Below, piece after piece: positions 12,701-24,000 of a stretch of 64,000 nucleotides of DNA (the first letter of the stretch is position 1; each line of letters begins with the position of its first letter). A program made the translations under genes and the position numbers. The notes beneath the pieces are model-generated. The model did no database searches. It saw only the letters and a program-made list of their open reading frames with translations, and had not been told where the DNA came from. This DNA is from Atkinsonella hypoxylon (Eukaryota; Ascomycota; Sordariomycetes; Hypocreales; Clavicipitaceae), in NCBI GenBank assembly GCA_000729835.1, contig JFHB01000030.1, positions 180,861-244,860 on the forward strand. Direction: 5' to 3'.

Positions 12701-15700
12701 GGGATTGTCTTTGCTATCCGACATTGGTAACCCGCGTGACCCTATCAAAGCTTCCTCCATAACTGCTCCGTTACCCCAGGTGAGTATCTGGTGCCGAGCT
12801 GGCTCCAGCCGGTCTCCACAACCATAATTGGCCAATCAAACAGGTTACCTTAGATGTACTTATTCGATCGTACTAGCTTAGATACGAGTGGAAGTACTGG
12901 CAATTTATTCCTGTTATGAAGACATGGAGCCACGCGCTATTTATACCCAATGCATAATTGTATTCCACGGTTGGCGCCAACGATGTGTTCCTGCCATCTC
13001 TTAGCTATTCGGACGAAATGCCGCTACAAAAACTGAATAGAGCCTGGAAGCCCGAATTTTTTCCCAGAAGCAATCTTGCAGTCTGACTCGTGAAAGTCCA
13101 TAACTATCATACATCGTCTCTTCATGACAGATACCGTCTACTCCGTATCTACGGAGTAGCCGCCTCCATAACTACTCCGCAATCGCCCACGAGCGCTTCA
13201 CAGACATGCACAGACACACAAGCCACAAGGACGTGGGATGTCACAAGGAGGCTATAGGACGCATGCTGCCCTATGAGCCTGCACCGGCTTCCTATTGTCT
13301 ATTTGTGAATGGCGTTTCTATTGTTTCGTCAGGCATGCCCAACTCTTTACATTGAACACAGCAAATGCCTACATCGCCGCTGTCATGCAATCCGCCAAGC
13401 CAAGCGACGGCTTCCATTCCGTGACATGTGATACCAGGTGTGTGTACAGACCACAGCATGAAGAATTGGTCAGCATAAGAGGATCATGGTGGACAGGCCG
13501 TCTACCACCTTGCGTTCGCCTCTATCGATGTTGCATCGCACGACGGTCGATCTAGCCGACCAACAGTACGCATGTGCCGCGTATGATAAACGTCTGCCCT
13601 CTTGACATGTTTTGATGCCTCGCAGCTGGGACCGCAATTGGTTGATGCCGCGACGATGATCCATCAGAGATGAATTCTAGTACACGGCGTCTTCGAGACG
13701 GTCTAGAGCAAGCTTCTAGAACAATATTACTCTGCAGATGTGCTAGGCTGCCTCGCCCTATTCTGGCAACTGCTCTTTGCACCAGCCGCTCAGGTCAACG
13801 TCAAAGAAGCTTGCGTGGCCATCTGCCGTGCAGTCTCTACGGTACAAGAAGTCGGCCCGCAAGTTTGGCTCTATATTGCAGGTACTCAATCAGGCTGCTT
13901 GACCGTCATCGACTGGTTGTGTCTGATCCAGCTTTAGCTTGCTTGCAGCGCAAACGGGCACTGGCAAAAATCTAGTATACTCACTACCTCGTAAGTGAGG
14001 ACTCCGGGAATCAGTCTCATGATCGCAGTTTCCGTGCTTCCCAAGCTCATCAGTTCCGTGTCAGTGAAAGATGGTGATGATTCGCCGCTTTTACAGACTG
14101 GCACTGTGAGTACATTGGCTATTATCGGGAACATTTCATAGGTTATTTAGAGTGCCTGTTATAAAATATGGAAATTAACATGATATAAAGATGTGGCTTA
14201 GTACTTAGTATAAGTATATACTGAACTGCTAAATCAAAAAAGGTGAAAAACTTTAATAAGGCTATAAAGCTATATGGCAAGCAGTAAGATAGATTATATA
14301 TATATATATATATCAACACAAGCGCCGTTAGATACCTGCTCAGACCTGTTTTCTAAAGTAGGTATTATCAGGTGTTCGTTTTTTCAATGTTGGCATTGCC
14401 GTTCTCTTCTCTCTACCCAAAAGGACCCGTAGATCTAAAGGGGGGATCCGACCCGCGGACAGATATCACCCATGGCAATTCTGCACCCTACGTAGGAGTA
14501 ACCTCTACCAACAATCAAACGTTGGGGAGGCCCAGGACCACCAAAAGCAACTGGTGGAAAGGGCCGCAATCGACACATCGTCATGAAACGCATTGTTGGA
14601 CACCACACTATACGCACTTAGGACATGCTCTATGTCGAGATGGCAGTCTGCCAGACGAGGCGCGCAGAAACGCCACAAACAGTGCCTTTGTTGTGAAGAT
14701 GGGCCACAATGATATCTACACACGTTTATTGGCAATCTACTTGCTGCAATGTCGCCGTTTAGCGGTAGAAAGACGACCTGCTCGAGTAACATGATCCAGA
14801 GATATTCGATGACGGTCATGCCCTCTTTCATTGGACTTCTTTTCACCGAGGGACCAATCGCCCATATATCTGGAGAACTTGAGATCTCCAGAGTCGATCA
14901 AGATCCCGCAACACTCCCTTCCACGCAATAGATGGGTGGTTCAACCTTTTTAACTGGCCTTTTGATCGAGTTGGTGATTATTGAACGGCCCCTTAGGTGT
15001 TCACCTCACTATTCAAAAATGTTAATGCGATTTTCATCACTCTTACACATGCCGTGGTAGCTCAAATGGGACTCGCGAATACGAGGCGTGGATGGGGCTA
15101 GACGCCGGACAGAAAGGAGAACAGCGTGTATATACAATCGCCGAATACCCCTTCGTTCTCTTGCGTTTGACAGGTAATCAGGTATGAATCAGAGTAAGAT
15201 CTCTCACATCATTTTTCTGCCAATAACTCTGATACAACCATTTAGAATTCACCACTTGAACCTCCCTTCGCCTTTTCTTTGCTTGTGCGCCGTCATGATC
15301 GCCGCAATCTCACTCTACATTGGCCAAGTCTAGACTTAAGATACAGGTCTCAACACTTTTTCGTCCTCTCACTCAGCACACCGTGTTCTTTTCGGATACG
15401 TCATGCGAAGGAATCGGTCCTGCGACGAAGGAAAGGCCATCAGAACGATAAGCATAATCCGAATTACCACTATCATGGCACTGAGTCCATTTGTTAACGT
15501 CACCACTATCGTCATTACTACTTTGATAGATTGCTCATAGATCATGTAGTGCTGTGGACAGCATAGGGATTCGCTACGTGTTACGGGGGGAAACAATTAT
15601 GTGACTATCAAGTCTGACGCCTTGAATTGGGCGGGTCACAGCTCGATTCTACACGTAACAGATTCTCTGAAAAACTCGCGGAATGCATATTTCTGCTTGA

Positions 15701-16037
15701 AGCTCCGGAAGATACCATCTTCAGTGTGCACGCTATATCAAATGTCTTGAGTACTCTCTATAGAACAGCATGTTCTGGGTTTGAAAGAGCTACATTATCA
15801 CGATGGGTGACTTTACATCTCGGCGAAAGTCGCTCAATCGACTCAAGCGCTTGGAAACGTAATAAAACCGTATTGTTATACCAACGCTAAAACGAGCTCT
15901 AGAACCACTCATGGTGAAATGATGTAGAATTATAAAAGATGTCGCTGAGTGTTTTACATGTGATACAAAGGGTGACCCAACTATGACTCCCTCATATTCG
16001 AGGACGCTGCTACCCTGGAAAATTTCTCTTCCAACCA
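9789..16037. other. Gene-poor region, about 6.2 kb
   Basis: I find no ORF or spliced reading with recognisable motifs on either strand. Seen directly: an A13 run followed by an AT run at 10103-10131, an AT-rich island at about 14150-14313 ending in an AT dinucleotide run (14294-14313), short poly-A/T blocks at 11509-11525 and 11811-11828, and the TACTCCGTA hairpin at 13138-13159. An ORF at 12512-12835 (minus) lacks an ATG and family motifs. It may be decayed repeat DNA, but no terminal repeat or transposase was seen. Confidence 0.5.
13138..13159. repeat. Inverted repeat of the TACTCCGTA motif
   Basis: Two perfect 10-bp arms (CTACTCCGTA and its reverse complement) are separated by only 2 bases, making a compact hairpin or dyad. 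The 9-bp core recurs elsewhere in intergenic DNA of this window. A degraded third copy (CTACTCCGC) follows at about 13172. Confidence 0.8.
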
Positions 16038-16897
16038 TCACTTGGAGCCGTGTCCTGCCTCACCCTGGTCTTTTGCCTTTTCAGCCGCTTTCAACTCAGT
16101 TATTCGATCATCAATCAGCGCAATGTCCACCTCAACCTTCAAAATCTTTTCTTTCATCATGTCGATATACTCGTCGTCTGAAAGCCTTCTCAGGGGACTC
16201 AGTTTCGAAAGCCAGCTCTTGCCACCTTCCTTTGCTTCAATGGTTCCTGGCGATGATGATCTATTAGCAACTGCTTGTCCACCTGCTCCCACCAAGCCCC
16301 ATACAACTATGACCGGCAACAACCTCGTACGGCCACCTAAAAAGCAAAACGTTAGATATGTGACACCTCGAAATATACATGCGAGTCAAGACAGCTTACG
16401 CGCCAAGCCAGCCACAACACCAGCCGTCGAACCAGCTACACCACTGACCGCAATCTTGTCTGCGGATCGCATCTTGTCTTCGCCCCCGTATGCTCTAAAG
16501 CCCATAGTGCGAGTGACTGCGTGATTACTTGTCAATAAAACGGGATTCCCTTGAATAGGGCAGAAAGGGACGTACACCAGTAACTGCTGCCTAGCATAAA
16601 CCATTGTACACCGGAGAAGAATCCGCTGGCAACCGGGCTAGTGTCTCTTGCAATCGCTCCCCCAACACCGGCTAATACTCCGAAGAGCCCTGCCATCAAA
16701 GATTAGTAGCTGTTTTTCAATGCGAATTGAGAAAAAAAAACGGATATCAGATATTGAACGAAGGTGGACATGCCGGTATAGGATCCGAACCTGATAGGCG
16801 GTACTACGAGCTCAACAAATTGTGGCGGCAAGAAGCCTGGTCGTTGGCTTCGCGACACAGGGCTGCTGGAGGAGTCGTCACCACCGTTTGCTGCCAT
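16038..16897 (-). CDS. Four-exon small membrane protein, function unknown (217 aa)
   Basis: Exons 16774-16897, 16576-16689, 16400-16516 and 16038-16336 join to a continuous 217-residue protein. It begins MAANGGDDSSSSP, has a PPIRFGSYTG motif, then a glycine-rich hydrophobic stretch (LFGVLAGVGGAIARDTSP), a second (FFSGVQWFMLGSSYW), an SGVAGSTAGVVAGLARGR segment and a third (LLPVIVVWGLVGAGGQAV). It ends with an acidic/basic amphipathic helix likely to form a coiled coil (DDEYIDMMKEKIL...). The Gly-rich hairpins resemble Tim17/22/23-type mitochondrial inner-membrane proteins, but that is inference and I cannot name the family. Intron 1 (16690-16773) has no usable GT donor in the needed phase and appears to be GC-AG. 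Introns 2 and 3 are canonical (GTACGT, GTAAGC). It is divergent from TIF3 across 706 bp. Confidence 0.75.
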
Positions 16898-17603
16898 GGT
16901 GAAAATTTTCGAGAGAGCGGAAGCGAATAGGACATGGGCAGAAGCACGTCTCCTGGGGCAAAGAGCCAGCAGTTGAGGGGACTTGTAGCTCCGCGTGCAA
17001 TCTAGTAGTAGTTACGAAGTTCCAGATGGCTCAGAGTGTGACGTCCCACAGTCTGGTACTGTAGTGCTGGTTCATCAGGAATGATGCAAGGTCGCATATC
17101 GCATATCCATGTGGAAAAGGGCGGCGAGTTCATCAAAATGTCCAAAATGTCCAAAATGAGTCTCGCCTGGCTGAGTTGGACGGCATCCCAAACCCCCAAA
17201 CCCCCCCACACCCTAACTAGAGAGACTACGGCGAAGACGCTGTTGATCCCAATCGGGACTAGCGCCTCCCACTCCCCTGCTTAGTGAAAATTGAGGCAAC
17301 CCTCGCATGTTACTTGAGCATTTTGTCCACGCCCGAGCAAAATTCGTCTCGAAACAACCCCAGACACGGCAACGCTCGTCGGGGTCTATTTCGTCAACTC
17401 TTCGCACGCGTTTCGGTCCCGCTCCATTTCCGACCTTTGACCCGTACTATACTCCCCTCCTGTCAAGCGACTTGTCCCTTGTCGCCTCGCCTTCCTACCA
17501 ACCACGGGAAGAGGAGAGAGCTGTCTGGTCCGGCTCTTCGCCTCTCGACGTTTGATTCTGCGCGCATCGGACTCCGTTGCGCGTGGCCGCCCAAACCGCA
17601 ATC
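16898..17603. promoter_or_regulatory. Shared divergent promoter region
   Basis: 706 bp separate the start codons of the minus-strand membrane protein and plus-strand TIF3, so both promoters must lie here. Seen: a short tandem of TCCAAAATG at about 17139-17158, a C-rich tract with CCCAAAC repeats at 17188-17210, and a pyrimidine-rich leader before TIF3. No ORF here is convincing. Confidence 0.55.
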
Positions 17604-19684
17604 ATGGGTATGCGACGTCCCAATATGCGATCAACCAACTCTCGATTTAACTAAGAACATAACTGACAGTGTATCGTTTTTGGTTTTGTAGCTCCGAAGA
17701 AGAAGGAACATCAGAAGATGTCCCTGGGGGACTTTCTGACTGATGGTGGTGCGTCTTGTGTCCCAGTCGCGGGGCTGTCGTGGACCCCGCCGCCAATCTG
17801 CGTCTTTCCTTGGTTCGATAGGACAATTAATATGCTAAAATGCTTTCATAGGACTCGGGGGTGGCTCCTGGGCTGATGAGGTTGAGGAAACCTGTGGTGA
17901 GCTGATTAATTTCTCGTCATACCGTTCTAATAACCACAAGCTAACATGTTGCTCTACAGTGACTGGTACGCGAAATATCCACATATCTCCCGTCATACAT
18001 ACACCTCGAAGTCACGACAACTAATCATGCAGAAACAGGCACGCAGCCCTTGCCTCCTAGTGATCGCCCTCGCTTTGGTGGTAACAGCAGCAGCACTGGC
18101 ACGTCGTCTTGGCAGGATCGTGGTGAGCATCTCCCTCAACTACGAATGTTACTTGGTTCGTGGATGATGATGACTGACTTAGTAACTGAAGGCTATTCTG
18201 TTCGCGAGAGCGCTCCTCAGAAGTTTCCCGAAAAGCCTCCGTTCACTGCTCATCTGGGCAACTTGTCGTACGATGCAACCCAAGAAACCGTCACCGAGTT
18301 CTTTGAGGGTAGCAAAATCTTAAGCGTTCGCATTATTGAGGACCGTGAGATGCAGCGTCCCAAGGGATTTGGATATGTCGAGTTCGCCGACGCTGAAGGG
18401 CTCAAGAAGGCTTTAACCCTCGATGGAGAGTCTTTCCAAGGCCGTATGATCAAGATTAAAGTTGCCGATCCTCGTGAGTCAAATTCATATCCCTGATCTC
18501 TGACGACTTCTAGACTGGAACTGACTGGACGACCGACAGCCCGAGGGGGTGACAGTCGCGTCGATTCTTCGCGCGACCTAAGCGACTGGACTCGTAAAGG
18601 ACCTCTTCCCGATCTGCCTGGCCGCAGTGGCCGTACGGGCTCTGATTTTCCTGGCGACCGTGAGCGTCGACCTCGTGAGCCCGCTGCTGAACCCCGTGCT
18701 CCCCGAGAAATGACTTGGGAGCGGCGCGGACCCTTGGCTCCTTTGTCGCCTCCAGAGGGCGGCTCTGGACCTCGTGATGGCAGCCGGCCTCGTCCCGGGC
18801 CTGACAGCCTAGGTGAACGTGGCGAGTCGCACCGTGGAAGCCGACAGGGCTCCGCCTTTTGGGGAGAAGGTAGACAGGAATCTTCTCGTCCTCGACGCGA
18901 ACAGCCAGAACGTGCTCCTACAGCAGCCGAGAAGGATTTCCAGTGGCGTAGCAACATGAAACCTGACTCGGCTAAGGCTCAGGAAGATATCAGTTCTCTT
19001 GCTTCCCCTTCCCCTTCGACTGCTGTCACTGCTCCTGCTAGCCGCCCTCGTCTTAACCTCCAAAAGCGGACCGTTTCCGAGGCTCAGGACGCTACTATTA
19101 CCTCCAGCAGTGACTCTAAGGCTAGCCCCTTCGGCGCTGCTCGTCCTATTGATACAGCTGCCCGAGAGCAGGAGATAGAGCAGAAACGACAGCAGGCGCT
19201 CCGAGAGAAGAAAGAGGCTGACGAGAAAGCCAAGGAAGAGCAAAGACTCGCCCAGTTGGCTGCTGTCGAGCAAGAACATGCTGCAAAGGGACAAGAGGGT
19301 ACAGAGGAGGGAGACAATGCCGCGCAGGCCAGCAACGGCGAGGTGGATATGACAAAAGAGCGGGCTGAAAAGAAGGACGGTGCCCGAAGCCAAGAGCCTC
19401 GGGAGCCCAGAGAGGCTCCGAAATCAAAGGCTGCCGAAGTATCCAATTGGAGATCTGCCTCCAATGATCAACGCGGTCCTCGTGGTGCTCAGGGTGGTGC
19501 GCGAGGCGGACGCGGTGGTGCTCCCCGGGGACCTCGCAACGACGGCCGAGGACCTCGTGCGAACGGAGCTCAACAGGGCCCTGCCCAGGGGGCAGGCGAA
19601 GGCGAAGCTGCGTCCGTGGACGAAGACGGGTGGACGACTGTACCGAACAAGAAGGGGCGTCAGGGACGTCCCATGGCGTCTTAG
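17604..19684 (+). CDS. TIF3: Translation initiation factor eIF4B (Tif3), 542 aa
   Basis: This RNA-binding initiation factor stimulates the eIF4A helicase and 40S recruitment. Proposed exons: 17604-17607, 17692-17748, 17852-17896, 17960-17965, 18033-18122, 18192-18473 and 18540-19684. The N-terminus MAPKKKEHQKMSLGDFLTD with the GSWADE motif is typical of fungal eIF4B. A single RRM spans about residues 80-160 with RNP2 HLGNLS (88-93) and RNP1 KGFGYVEF (125-132). The long charged C-terminal half has RGG-like and EK-rich repeats and ends DEDGWTTVPNKKGRQGRPMAS. The first coding exon is only 4 nt and exon 4 only 6 nt. The exon-6 acceptor could be AAG (18189-18191) or TAG nine bases upstream; both keep frame. 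The family assignment is firm, and the 5' exon map is inferred from phase and branch sites. Confidence 0.9.
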
Positions 19685-20930
19685 GGAGACTAAAAAGCAA
19701 TGAGATTGATTTGTACATTCTACTTCAACCGCCCTTGCTTCTTTCTCTCTACCCGGTAACCCCGTACATGTGGTTGATTTCTGCTTTTTATTCCGTTCCG
19801 CTCTTCTTTTCTTTTCTTTTTTGCGTTTTTCTTCGTCTGATTTTTCTCGTTTTTTCATTTCCGGTTCTTATTACGGTGACCTATAGATGCCATCGCAAGA
19901 TAATGCCCATGGGCTTCAGACCTGTCCACGTTCCGTCACTTTCTTGCCTCAATAAGTGGAGGAGGAGGAATGATTCTTATTGCTTTCTCAGCAACAGGGG
20001 ATGGGAAAGCATTCTCATTCATCTGATCTACGCTCATCCATCTCATGTTCTTTTCACAAGGGTCCCAAAGTTAACCTCTGCAAGTTTGAAAAGAGGGATC
20101 ACTTTGAGCAAAATGTTTTGCTCCCAAAAAGCTCCGAATGCTTAGCCCGGTTTCGTTCAATTTTCCTGTCATGTTATGTCACGCAGACATGTTGCACGAA
20201 TCATGAAAAAAAAAAGAAAGAAAAACAATTCGACGAGACATATGATTGGCATGAAGATCATCTAGCGCGCGGCACATGGAAAACTGGAGCGAGGAGAGAA
20301 TGGTGCTCATTACAAGGGCGGAGGAAATATCTGAGGGATGAGTGTGTAAGGGGCTTAATGAGATAGGGACGGGATGGGTGTACGGTGGCTGGACACGGGA
20401 GGAGGATACTTGCACTTGCGGTACTTCCTGTTGAGTACAAAGCTGGTAAGGAAGAGTTCATGAAAATCTAGTTTCGTTAGGCGTGAGTTGGTGTTATGTG
20501 GCGATAATGCCTTGCCATGGTGATTTAAGCTGAAGCTCATGCGACTCAACATTGCCTGGGACAAACGGTATGAAAGAGTCCGCTTCGAATGAAATATGCC
20601 CACATATTATTCCCTGAACCTGACGCCTAAATCCATGTAGACACTTGGAATGTCACTCGGGTCAAAGTATTCTCACCAAAAGCCGATTCAATTCGCAGAC
20701 TAAACTCGATGCCCTGCCAGGCTCCATCGCAGTATTCTTACAGCCGAGGAAAAGAAAACGTTTGTCACGAGATAAGCAGAGCAAAAGCCCTGGGTGGTTA
20801 CAAACGCGGGCAAGCACGAATATCAAATTTCAAGACATTGACTGATGGAATATGGTACAAGAAATCTAAAAAGAGTCTACCCAGCAGACCGAAATCCAAC
20901 AATGCATGCACAAGCCAGCCAGAAACGGCA
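19685..20930. other. Convergent 3' intergenic, about 1.2 kb
   Basis: Lies between the 3' ends of TIF3 and the GPHR gene, so it holds both 3' UTRs. A T-rich stretch (19799-19870) follows the TIF3 stop and is compatible with its 3' UTR. No ORF with motifs is seen. Confidence 0.5.
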
Positions 20931-22607
20931 TCACGACCTCTTCGCCCCCATCTCTTCTGCTCCGTAATCATCCCAGTCGTCGTCGAAGCGTGACAGGCCC
21001 CGTCCCATCCAGATTCCCAGACCGGTCAACATGGTTCCCAGGACAAACCACGTGTCGAACCAAGAGTCCGCGAAGCCGGGACTCAGCGCCCCTTGCAGAA
21101 CGCCAGCCACGGCACCGCCCGCCTTGGCAGGCAGCTGGCTACGAAGGAGCAGAGAGGCCGAGATGATGTACGTCGCGGTGATTTGGCCCACGGCCAAGGC
21201 CAAGTTAGCTTGCGCATGTCGAAGGAGGCCCGGTGTCCATTTTGCGAAAAGGTGAAAGGTCTGCACGCTGCTGTTCGCGCTGGCAAGCAGGATAACGCCG
21301 CTGAGGGCGAAACTAGTTGTTCTTGCCCAGGCTAGCTGGTCCAGCTCGGGGTCCCAGTAGCGAGCCATGAGGCCGAGAAAGCGGTTGATGGGGTCTGTGC
21401 TGGCGAAGCTGGCAGACGGGGAGTAGACTCGTCTGAGTGTCGTCCAGAAAGTAGCGAAGATGCGGTACACGCAATAGGCGGCGAATGCATACGAAGGCAC
21501 GAGCATGATGCGGCCGCGGATAGTAGACGTTCGTATAGCGGCTACTCGATGATGCTGCATGAGAGAAAGGTTCGAGGCAAGGTTGGCCTCCAAGTACTCC
21601 AGACCAGCGATTTCCATCCGCAGCGCACGCTTCTCGGCCTCGTGGCTGGATATACCTCTGAACGTACCCATCATCTTTCCTACAATGCCACTTGAGCTCT
21701 CAGCCGTTGCTGATGGGTTGGAACACCTTCTACCCAGCAGGAGCAGTTGGTGACGCTTGGTGGCGAGCATCTCGTTGGTGGCATCAAGGCCAGCCTGCTT
21801 CCTGTTCAGATCGGCTTCTGTAACAGGTCGCTTGTTGCGCGACGACGCATCGATAAACGTGTGCCACGGGGTGGACACGGACGCAAAGCCGGCCAACAGA
21901 GCCATGAGGCAGATTCCCACGACGCCCACTCGCTCGAGACATTCCTTGGTCAACGTCTCAGACATGGACATGCTGCGCTCGGCGCTTCGATGCTGCCAGT
22001 CTCCTGGATTTGCTGGCGCAGGCGGACTTTGGCTCGGCACGGTGTTGCCAATCGTCCAGAAGCTGAAGAGCCATGCGCCAAACAAGGCAAGTTGCAGGCC
22101 CCAGGCAGACTTGGGAATCGACCCCTTCGCATTGCGCTGGAAGGTCCATCCCGCACTGGTGATGATGGCGCAACACTGCAACCAGGGGACCAGTCCCACC
22201 AGGAGAAACAGCAGCAATGGCACCGTGACGTGCAGAGCAAAGTTTTTGGCCACGGGGTCAAGCACCTCGAGGATTTCCCCCAGGATAACAAGTCCGAGGA
22301 CAACGGCCAGCGAGACGGTCGTGCCGAAGGCCCACGCTGCGGCGCGTCGTTTCCAGCTCCTCGCCCCATGCTCAGCATGGGCCTGTCGCAAACTGGGCGG
22401 CGCATGCGCTGGGAGATAATGGTCTTGGCCGTCGCGGTGTGCATTGTGGGCATGGCTCAGCTTGGGGAAGATGTGGCGAACAGCGAGGACGTTGATGACG
22501 AGGAAGGCGGCGGCGAAGGGTGACAAGGCGACGAGCGCTTGGAAGTCGAGCTTGTTGGGGTTTCGGGGCGCGCATGCGTCGGGGGAGCAATTCGAAAACG
22601 GCCACAT
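20931..22607 (-). CDS. Golgi pH regulator / GPR89 family membrane protein (558 aa)
   Basis: A polytopic membrane protein of the GPHR family (also called GTG or GPR89), which in animals and plants acts as an anion channel affecting Golgi and endomembrane pH. The start chosen is the ATG at 22605-22607 (MWPFSNCSPDACAP); the open frame continues 121 codons upstream but has no family-like sequence. About nine hydrophobic segments are present, in the family layout: four or five N-terminal, a hydrophilic central loop with a KRHQLLLLGRR-type segment, the family region LEYLEANLASNLSLMQ, and C-terminal segments. The tail is acidic-then-basic (FDDDWDDYGAEEMGAKRS). It is intronless, and convergent with TIF3. 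Family membership is fairly sure from the layout and the central conserved region. Confidence 0.8.
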   Translation of the reverse strand: MWPFSNCSPDACAPRNPNKLDFQALVALSPFAAAFLVINVLAVRHIFPKLSHAHNAHRDGQDHYLPAHAPPSLRQAHAEHGARSWKRRAAAWAFGTTVSLAVVLGLVILGEILEVLDPVAKNFALHVTVPLLLFLLVGLVPWLQCCAIITSAGWTFQRNAKGSIPKSAWGLQLALFGAWLFSFWTIGNTVPSQSPPAPANPGDWQHRSAERSMSMSETLTKECLERVGVVGICLMALLAGFASVSTPWHTFIDASSRNKRPVTEADLNRKQAGLDATNEMLATKRHQLLLLGRRCSNPSATAESSSGIVGKMMGTFRGISSHEAEKRALRMEIAGLEYLEANLASNLSLMQHHRVAAIRTSTIRGRIMLVPSYAFAAYCVYRIFATFWTTLRRVYSPSASFASTDPINRFLGLMARYWDPELDQLAWARTTSFALSGVILLASANSSVQTFHLFAKWTPGLLRHAQANLALAVGQITATYIISASLLLRSQLPAKAGGAVAGVLQGALSPGFADSWFDTWFVLGTMLTGLGIWMGRGLSRFDDDWDDYGAEEMGAKRS

Positions 22608-23397
22608 TTTTGTCCCGCGATATCTCGTTTCTTTCCAATGGGACGGGGGGAGGAAGAAGGCGGTCGCTGGGTAGGGCGTGGATATGTGACGAGTGGTTGT
22701 TAACTTTGGTGCGGAAAGGTCGGCATGGTAGGATTGGGGAGACTGCGTCGCTATGATGAGAGAGAGAGAATGCGCGGGGGGGGAGTACAGTCGGACAAGT
22801 GCGAATTGAGGTCCTGGAACCAGCAAACTCACTGGAAGTGGAGATGCGAGGACGCCGAAGCAGGTTGGACTGGACGGGTGGAAATGGCATCGCACCCGGG
22901 ACCTTTGATATGTATGAGGCATGTCTACTCCGTACTCCGTACATATGACGGGGTCCAGCTGCAGGCACAATCTTATAAGGGTTTAGCCAAGTATGCCAAG
23001 CCAATCAATCATCTGGATAGTTAGCGTGAAACTTTAAAAAAGAGAAGGCCAATCATATAATGTGCAGTGCCACGTCAGCGTCTCCACTTTCCTACCGAAA
23101 CCTATGCGAAAATCCCTGGATTCGATTATCGATACCTGACTTTCGTTATACTTTACAATTTACACTTTTTATCCGTAAAGCAACTTGGTGAAAAGCACTT
23201 ATTGCTCAGCGGCAAAAGAAAGGACAGGAGCCAAGACAATGTTGGGCCCTGAATATCACGCAGCCTCGCTCTAAATTGCGCTATCAGAAGACGGTAGGTT
23301 ATAAACTTCTGTATCTGGCAGAGAATGTGCCACATCAAATCAACATCTTGATGCGGAGGCATTCTCTGCCCGAGTTGTCGATAAAGTCGGATGGGCA

Positions 23398-24000
23398 CTA
23401 ACTACGTATGTGTCTAGTATTGTTGTCGAATAGACTGGAAGGCCTGGCAGATTGCTTATTGACTCCAGCTTGTTTGCCGGCTTCATGTGAGAATTGTTGA
23501 AGCCAACTGCAGTGCAGGCCTTGGGATGCAGTCCAGCGGTCTTCAGGGTCCATTGCCAACAACCCAGCTAGTAACTGCTGGAATAGGGATAGTGCCTCCG
23601 TCAAGCGAGGTTTGCATGTTCCCAAGCTTGTCAAGCTTGGGCAGACCACCGTCGCCAATCTTGGCAATTATGGATATCTCGTCACTGTATATAAGAACAT
23701 TCTCCGGCTTGAGATCACGGTGAGCAAACGCGGTTGGCGTGCATGTAAGATAGTCCATGGCTTAGTTGTTCCAATACAGCGTACTTCTGATCGCTTTCCA
23801 GGGACAACAAAAGATCGAAGATTACAGGGCATCCACGCCAACGAGCTTCCCTATCTTCTCCCTCTTTCGGTGGTTCGAACTCTAACAGGCGGTTGTTGTG
23901 AAGATTCAAAATGTCTGCGTCCTCCAAGTTGTCGTCACCTTGGACTTTTTCTTCGGCCAATTTGACCTGCAGAGTGAGAACGTGATCAGCTCAAATTGTC
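23398..24000 (-). pseudogene. Decayed protein-kinase gene
   Basis: Reading the minus strand gives kinase pieces in three frames. First comes an N-lobe/hinge part ending QLSHGLSYMHANRV. After a 1-base shift (one extra A in the triple A at 23726-23728) comes the intact catalytic-loop motif AHRDLKPENVLI. It is followed by IGDGGLPK where the DFG metal-binding motif should be. Last, in another frame, is the subdomain XI signature LLAMDPEDRWTASQ. Only about 36 codons separate GDGG from DPEDRW where kinases have about 100 or more, so the activation segment and most of the C-lobe are deleted. A frameshift, a lost DFG and the internal deletion together argue against a working enzyme. The N-lobe with the ATP-binding loop is not recognisable. 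Confidence 0.75.

Noticed and set aside
12512..12835. 107-codon minus-strand frame in the gene-poor region
   Set aside because: Begins with TTG rather than ATG, and I recognise no family; a decayed fragment cannot be excluded.
20931..22970. N-terminally extended GPHR protein (679 aa)
   Set aside because: The first 121 codons look like leader DNA (Pro/Ser/His-rich), and the family start fits the ATG at 22605-22607.
23868..23882. GGTTCGAAC sequence resembling a tRNA B box
   Set aside because: No A box or cloverleaf around it, and it lies in the kinase relic. No tRNA was found elsewhere by eye.
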